Assembly: GCA_951812925.1 (NCBI GenBank)
Contig: OX638372.1
Span: 10,011,410-10,075,409 of the forward strand
DNA length: 64,000 bases
Reading direction: 5' to 3'
Source of the DNA: Calliopum simillimum
Lineage: Eukaryota > Arthropoda > Insecta > Diptera > Lauxaniidae
This document shows positions 60,860 through 64,000 of this stretch, piece by piece. Position 1 is the stretch's first letter. Each line of letters opens with the position of its first letter. A model generated the notes under the pieces. That model did no database searches. It was given only the letters and a program-made list of their open reading frames with translations, and was not told where the DNA came from. The translations under genes were made by a program, and so were the position numbers.

Positions 60860-61212
60860 TCATATAAATTCTTGATCCCCTTGATTTTTTGAAACCTTCA
60901 ACCTTTTGAATTTAGATGGTAAAAGACGAGTTCCTTCCGGCAATACAATGGGAGAACGAAAATCAGTGATGTCGCCTTCAATCGGGGCCATATCCAGCAA
61001 ATCATTCGGATCAGGAAGGTCAGAGCCTTGAACGAGTTCAAGACATGATTTAGACTGATTCTATATCCATTTGTACATCGGCATTAGTACCGAACTCCAT
61101 ATCTTGTGAAAAATCAGATTCATGGAAAATAATTGAATCATATGTATAAATTTCAGTTGTCGAATCCTCCCATTTACACTTGACGAATCCTCCATTATCC
61201 ACTTGTTTCCAA
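60860..61212 (-). pseudogene. Unidentified coding remnant with a frameshift
   Basis: On the - strand, coding-like sequence runs from about 61212 (DNGGFVKCKWEDSTTEIYTY, then DSIIFHESDFSQDMEFG) to a stop near 61051. A +1 shift just before that stop reopens a frame of about 60 codons (SKSCLELVQGSDLPDPNDLL, DMAPIEGDITDFRSPIVLPE) ending at 60860. Acidic, Pro/Asp-rich composition and balanced codon use contrast with the chance frames nearby. I do not recognise the family. The mariner at 61381 lies about 170 bp upstream on this strand. It could also be a real last exon ending at the first stop. Confidence 0.4.
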
Positions 61213-61380
61213 ACTACCAAAATTTCTTAGTTATCTTTTATTTATTTTGCAAACTTTAAATGTAGTTTTAACAGTAATAATATGTTTTAGTATCTGCTAA
61301 AAAAAAAAAACGGAAATTTTATGGTTTATTAACCAAGTATCACACAAAAAGCAACAAGCAAACATTACATCAACTTGCTA

Positions 61381-62669
61381 CGTGGGCTGCTCGATATATT
61401 TCTTGCCTAGTAATGAAAATGCGAATATTTATCATCAAAAAAGGTTTTATTGATTTTCAAAGTATTTTTCAGCATGATTTATGCACTTTTGCATGCGCTC
61501 AAACCAATTGTCGAAGCACTTTTTCCACTCCGATTGAGACACCTCCACAACATGGTTTTTGAACGCTTCAACAGCATCTTCTGGCGACGAAAATCTTTGA
61601 CCACGCATTTTTTTCTTGATTTGCGGGAATAAAAAGAAGTCATTGGGTGCCAAATCAAGGCTGTACGGCGGATTATCCATCAATTCGACGTTTTGGCCGG
61701 TCAAAAAAGCATTGGTTTGAGCCGATGTGTGAGAGCTCGCATTGTGATGGTGAACAATGATTCGTCTTCTCTTGTTCGTTTTTCGAATTTCTCCGAAGAT
61801 TTTAGGCAAGCAAATTGTAGTGTAGCACTCAAAATTGACCATCCTACGTTGCTCAAGAGGAACAGTCGCCACATGACCAGTTTTGCCGAAGAAACAGGCG
61901 ACCATTTGCTTCGAAGTGCTTCTTCCACGAACAACTTTCGTTGGATTTGGCTCATCTTCGAAGACCCCCACGGTCGATTGCTGTTTTGTTTCGGGCTCAT
62001 ACGCATAGATCCATGATTTGTCACCTGTGGCGATCTTATAAACGTCTTTTGAAGCACCGCGATCGTATTTTTTCAACATTTCTTTGCATCAATCGATACG
62101 AGCCTTTTTTTGAGCGATTGTCAAATTGTGCGGGATCCAACGAGAATAAACCTTTTTTACGGCCAGGTGTTCATGCAATATCAAATGTATGCAAGTGGGA
62201 GAAATACCCGAGGATGCCTCTATCTCACGGTATGTCACATGACGATCTTGCATTATCAGTTCACGCATGGCATCAATGTTCTCTGGCACAACGGCCGTTT
62301 TCGGACGACCTTCACGGAATTCGTCTTTGAGCGAGCGTCGGCCACGATTGAATTCATTAAATCAGTTTTTCACAGTGTTATAGGATGGTGCTTCATCGCC
62401 ATACAAAGATTTAAGTTCATCAATGCGCTCTTGTCGTGATAATCCACGTCGAAAGTTGTGAAAAATGATCGCACGAAAATCTTCACGAGTTAATTCCATT
62501 TTTTTGCCAAATTGATTTTTCAAGTCACTGTAAACAACACAAATGATGGTCGTACGTCAAAACGTTCTGAGCACGTTTATGCTAAAAAATATCAAACTTT
62601 CCAATAGAAATGTCAGATTGCACCTGGCAACACTTAGTGTTGCCTAGGCCATATATCGAGCAGCCTACG
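61381..62669 (-). mobile_element. Mariner transposon, 1289 bp, nearly complete
   Basis: Terminal inverted repeats: the left reads CGTGGGCTGCTCGATATATT and the right in reverse CGTAGGCTGCTCGATATATG. The dinucleotide TA flanks both ends (61379-61380 and 62670-62671). The full size and one complete transposase reading frame, broken only by point changes, mark a recent insertion. Confidence 0.9.
61447..62499 (-). pseudogene. Mariner transposase with two stops and a lost Asp
   Basis: DD34D transposase that cuts and pastes the element. The frame runs from ATG at 62499 to the stop at 61447: 351 codons including the stop, with no insertion or deletion. Codon 46 (62364-62362, in VKN*FNEFN) and codon 137 (in RID*CKEM) are TGA where the family has Trp. 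Catalytic Asp160 (TGDKSW) and Asp287 (SLDLAPND) are present with the expected spacing, but residue 252 is His in VHHHNASSHTS where the second catalytic Asp should be. The N-terminal helix-turn-helix regions are readable across the stops. This copy cannot make active transposase. Confidence 0.9.
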
Positions 62670-62702
62670 TATAAAAACACAAGGCATTTGAATCATAACT
62701 GG

Positions 62703-62770
62703 CACGTTATGTCAGTTGATAAGATTGTCGACTCATAATTTGGAAGTCACAGGTTCGATTCCCAGCAAAC
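62703..62770 (+). repeat. tRNA-like (SINE-type) module
   Basis: TATGTCAGTTGATAAGATTG (A-box-like), an ACTCATAAT anticodon-like loop and CAGGTTCGATTCCCAGC (near-consensus B box) are spaced as in a tRNA. The 5' acceptor strand does not pair with the 3' side, and a T run follows at once. This is the most tRNA-like of the modules. Confidence 0.5.
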
Positions 62771-63476
62771 ATAAGTTTTTTTTTATTTTTTATTAAATTA
62801 AAAATGTTTGGAAAATGTTGTTTTATGAACTTAATATATACTAACAAAATATTAATTGAAAAGTTAAAAAAACAATTTAAAAATATTGAATAAAAAAATT
62901 TTAAAAATATTGTATAAAAACATTTCAAATGATGTTCATAAGCTTGCTATGAAGAGTCCAGTTTCGATTATTAAATAATTAAAATTCAAGAATTTCCAAA
63001 CATTTTGCAAGTTAATTTCCAAACGAAATGTTTGCTTCAATAAGTTATTTTCCAAACGTTTTTGTTTGTTGGGATATTAAGTGACATTTTTAAAAAAGTA
63101 TAGAGCTAATAAAAAAAAAATATATACATACATACGTGTATATATATCATGAAAATCGTACCTCGGATTTAAAAGTTGGTAGACCCATTTCGCAGCTTGT
63201 TGGAATACCTTTCTAGTGAACTGATCAAAAAGGCAAAAGTGGGTAGTTTAGCAACTTTAAGGTTGATCTCAAATTTATTAAATAATTACTTAACATATTC
63301 TTCCACTCAGTTCTTCAATAATGTTCAAAAAGTATCAAAACTGAACTTGACAAAATAAAATTAAACAATAAATTTTATTTTAATTGTTTTTCAACATACA
63401 ATTTAAGAAAACGAGAAAAAATATATTTTATTATAAAAGTTTTATTTAAATTTTAATTAGTTAGTGTGAATTGAGA
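62771..63476. other. AT-rich DNA upstream of the Spinster-like gene
   Basis: Probable promoter or 5'UTR/intron DNA. The 63176-63358 frame (60 codons) is slightly protein-like but lacks a Met start and recognisable domain. Confidence 0.35.
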
Positions 63477-64000
63477 ATGCAGACTGAATTGACAAGTGAT
63501 GAAACTTACTCCATTGCCGCGTGCTGTTTCATCAATTTCTGTATGTATACAGACCGTTTTTGTGTCATTTCAATGGCAGATCATCTTTGTAAAAACTATA
63601 AAGTGGGCTTCCATTGGTATGAAAAGCTTCAACTCGGATTTTTAATACCGTATATGTTGGCATCACCAATATTTGGTTATCTGGGTGATCGAAATTCTCG
63701 AAGGAAAATAATGCTCACATGCAGTCTTCTCTGTTCAATTTCCATCCTTGTGAGTGCTATTGCACCCAATATGTATTTTTTTTTATTCATGCGCATTTGT
63801 GTTGGCGCTTGTCAGGCTGGATTTTGTGTAGTTGCACCAAGTGTACTTGCAGATATTGCTAGAGATGAAGAACTTACCAAAGTATTGGGATATTTTTATA
63901 TTATGGCACCAGTGGGTTGTGGCGTTGGATTTCTACTCAGCGGTGTATATGAAGGCAAACCTGGTCATTGGTGGTGGTGCGTTTTAGGTGTGGCGCTTAT
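63477..64000 (+). CDS. Spinster-family MFS transporter, 5' part
   Basis: Spinster proteins are 12-helix major-facilitator transporters of late endosomes and lysosomes, linked to sphingosine-1-phosphate, lysophospholipid or sugar export. An open frame runs from ATG 63477 to the window edge, 174 codons without a stop or intron; an in-frame TAG lies five codons upstream, so this Met is the first. The family's short N-terminal helix motif is visible as YTDRF at residues 24-28, and the MFS motif A as GYLGDRNSRRK at 67-77 with Asp71 and Arg72. Then come the GACQAGFCVVAPSVLADI helix-4 region and the YFYIMAPVGCGVGFLLSG helix-5 region. The N-terminal cytoplasmic tail is very short for the family, and the protein is a diverged member. 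The remaining seven or so helices lie beyond the window. Confidence 0.8.
   Translation, partial: MQTELTSDETYSIAACCFINFCMYTDRFCVISMADHLCKNYKVGFHWYEKLQLGFLIPYMLASPIFGYLGDRNSRRKIMLTCSLLCSISILVSAIAPNMYFFLFMRICVGACQAGFCVVAPSVLADIARDEELTKVLGYFYIMAPVGCGVGFLLSGVYEGKPGHWWWCVLGVAL

Noticed and set aside
61450..62439. Several + strand frames of 60-129 residues
   Set aside because: All are antisense to the mariner transposase.
62703..62770. A functional tRNA gene with anticodon CAT
   Set aside because: The acceptor stem does not pair and the 3' end runs straight into a T tract; better read as a SINE head.

Overview
The window is nuclear DNA of a higher dipteran fly. Short phase-conserved introns, AT-rich intergenic DNA, a MADF-BESS regulator and a large load of DNA-transposon debris (mariner, hAT, PIF/Harbinger, foldback and a Transib-like element) all fit a schizophoran fly. 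The species cannot be named from the sequence alone.

Layout. 1-17 kb is gene-dense and on the + strand: a replication-independent histone H3.3 gene (1106-1589), a MADF-BESS transcription-factor gene (2976-4825), a tandem pair of DCXR-like short-chain dehydrogenases (6481-7506 and 8099-9792), and an eight-coding-exon SPIN90/NCKIPSD-like SH3 adaptor gene (11501-16757). A possible tiny two-exon gene lies on the - strand at 2160-2341. 17-22.8 kb is repeat-rich spacer with two long hairpins. 22.8-31.2 kb is a branched-chain aminotransferase gene on the - strand, whose 30-nt first coding exon lies 5.8 kb from the rest. 31.3-63.4 kb is a gene desert made mostly of transposons, foldbacks, tRNA-like SINE modules and tandem repeats, with one good core-promoter candidate at 47.7 kb. 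The last 524 bases are the start of a Spinster-family transporter gene (+ strand) that runs off the window.

The genes do not form a pathway. They are a histone variant, a DNA-binding regulator, two carbonyl/xylulose reductase-like enzymes, an actin-assembly adaptor, a mitochondrial amino-acid aminotransferase and a probable lysosomal lipid or sugar transporter. The enzyme pair arose by local duplication: both copies share the same intron phases and positions.

The most interesting non-genic items are four. First, a 1442-bp element has exact CACAGTG ends and a 5-bp target duplication, the hallmarks of Transib, the relative of RAG1. Second, a 107-bp palindrome has only two arm differences, both G-U pairs in a + strand RNA. 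Third, a nearly intact mariner is disabled by two stop codons and a lost catalytic Asp. Fourth, many tRNA-like modules occur, some inside terminal-inverted-repeat elements. All boundaries were read by eye; no alignment or database search was run.
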